The position numbers and the translations under genes are program-made. Shown here piece by piece: positions 63,887 to 64,000 of a DNA stretch of 64,000 nt. The notes below the pieces were generated by a model. The model ran no database searches. It had not been told where the DNA came from and saw only the letters and a list, made by a program, of their open reading frames with translations. The DNA is from Muricea muricata. Taxonomy: Eukaryota > Cnidaria > Anthozoa > Malacalcyonacea > Plexauridae. Numbering within the stretch: the stretch's first letter is position 1; each line of letters opens with the position of its first letter. The stretch lies in assembly GCA_963855995.1 (NCBI GenBank), contig OY979717.1, positions 42,370,107-42,434,106 on the forward strand, given 5' to 3'.

Positions 63887-64000
63887 GTTCACGATCATAC
63901 CGTCTGGAAAATACCGGTTCTCCTCCGATCACCGCAGTTAAACCAGACTGGGCGGTGTTAGTACTTCGATGGGAGACCGCCTAGGAATACTATGGTCGTA
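63887..64000 (+). rRNA. 5S rRNA copy cut by right window edge
   Basis: A member of the 118-nt helix V variant subtype, complete except for its last four bases. It follows a class D spacer and repeats the copy at 62547. Confidence 0.9.

Larger units (their letters stand above)
1..64000 (+). repeat. Tandem 5S rDNA array, 198-199 bp unit, 323 gene starts
   Basis: The whole window consists of one repeat unit in head-to-tail order. I located the 5' end of each gene by its GTTCACGA motif or an obvious variant; 323 starts lie between 87 and 63887, a mean spacing of 198.1 bp. Each unit is a 5S gene of about 119 nt followed by a 79-80 bp spacer. Every copy is on the + strand and no inversion was seen. 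No stretch over about 85 bp lacks 5S sequence except next to the three truncated genes. Common restriction motifs recur once per unit: ACCGGT in the gene, GAGCTC at the gene end and GAATTC in most spacers. Both edges cut through genes, so the array is longer than the window. Clustered arrays of this kind are known for animal and plant 5S genes and evolve by unequal exchange and gene conversion. Confidence 0.97.
59219..64000 (+). rRNA. 5S rRNA gene block 12 (25 copies, two truncated, one cut by edge)
   Basis: 5S starts: 59219, 59418, 59617, 59814 (chimeric), 60013, 60212, 60411, 60610, 60808 (chimeric), 61007, 61206, 61405, 61604, 61802, 62001 (truncated), 62149, 62348, 62547, 62744, 62943, 63142, 63341 (truncated), 63489, 63688, 63887 (cut by the window edge). 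Two recent tandem duplications overlap here: a 994-bp step (60013-60808 to 61007-61802) and a 1340-bp step (61802-62547 to 63142-63887). Confidence 0.95.
61802..64000 (+). repeat. Tandem duplication, 1340 bp (7 units, one short)
   Basis: Genes at 61802, 62001, 62149, 62348 and 62547 correspond to 63142, 63341, 63489, 63688 and 63887. The 148-bp unit with the truncated gene makes the step 1340 rather than about 1390 bp. The same set is also found at 50930-52269. Confidence 0.82.

Noticed and set aside
1-64000. CRISPR array
   Set aside because: Repeats are regularly spaced, but the intervening sequence is itself repeated, the unit is about 198 bp and the repeat is a 5S gene.
1-64000. Spliced-leader, U1/U6 or histone genes within the spacers, as in some nematodes and arthropods
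   Set aside because: Spacers are only 79-80 bp and hold no spliced-leader sequence, Sm site or tRNA-like boxes that I could recognise.
1-64000. Transposon insertion or 5S-derived SINE
   Set aside because: No unit is interrupted, no poly-A tail or target-site duplication is seen, and units are strictly tandem.
1-64000. Non-coding satellite DNA that only resembles 5S by chance
   Set aside because: Helices I, II, III and V, the conserved loops, the internal promoter block and the terminator all fit 5S; a chance match is not plausible, although part of the copies may now behave as satellite.
1-64000. A previously undescribed multi-gene system
   Set aside because: I found no coding sequence. 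The unusual content lies in the organisation and variants of the 5S array only.

Overview
The whole 64-kb window is one uninterrupted, head-to-tail array of eukaryotic 5S ribosomal RNA genes, all on the + strand. I located 323 gene starts, from 87 to 63887, plus a 6-base 3' tail at the left edge. Spacing is almost always 197-199 bp: a gene of about 119 nt and a spacer of 79-80 bp. There is no protein-coding gene, tRNA, mobile element or unique sequence, and both window edges cut through 5S genes, so the array continues in both directions.

The 5S identification rests on several features of the sequence. The ends GTTCACGAC and GTCGTGAGC form a 9-bp helix I. Loop A carries GACCATACC and loop C carries CTCGTCCGATC. 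The internal promoter has the animal-type block GTTAGTACTTGGATGGGAG followed by ACCGCC. A T5-T7 run, the RNA polymerase III terminator, begins a few bases after the gene end. The sequence resembles metazoan 5S more than plant or fungal 5S, so an invertebrate animal is my best guess, with low confidence. No nematode spliced-leader RNA gene is interleaved.

The array is not homogeneous. At least seven gene subtypes and five spacer classes (here A-E) recur in fixed combinations and build higher-order repeats of 3, 4, 5, 9, 10 and more units. Reading left to right: 0-6.2 kb holds a 16-unit (3174-bp) displaced duplication and a 793-bp tandem duplication; 7.2-9.2 kb a 992-bp tandem duplication; 9.6-31.7 kb a mosaic of 4-unit (794-bp) and 3-unit (596-bp) cassettes, with copies displaced by 7746, 10723 and 13705 bp; 32.5-36.4 kb a 1987-bp (10-unit) tandem duplication and 36.4-40.0 kb a 1790-bp (9-unit) one, both without a difference that I could see; 41.6-59 kb copies displaced by 3376, 7300 and about 9480 bp; 59-64 kb young 994-bp and 1340-bp duplications.

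Several crossover junctions fall inside 5S genes and leave chimeric copies. Many copies look like pseudogenes: three 65-nt truncations that lost box C, copies with an internal T4, copies with broken helices I, II or V, and copies with a damaged box C loop. The picture is of a 5S locus evolving by unequal exchange in multi-unit steps, with intact and decaying copies interspersed. I see no sign of a novel multi-gene system.
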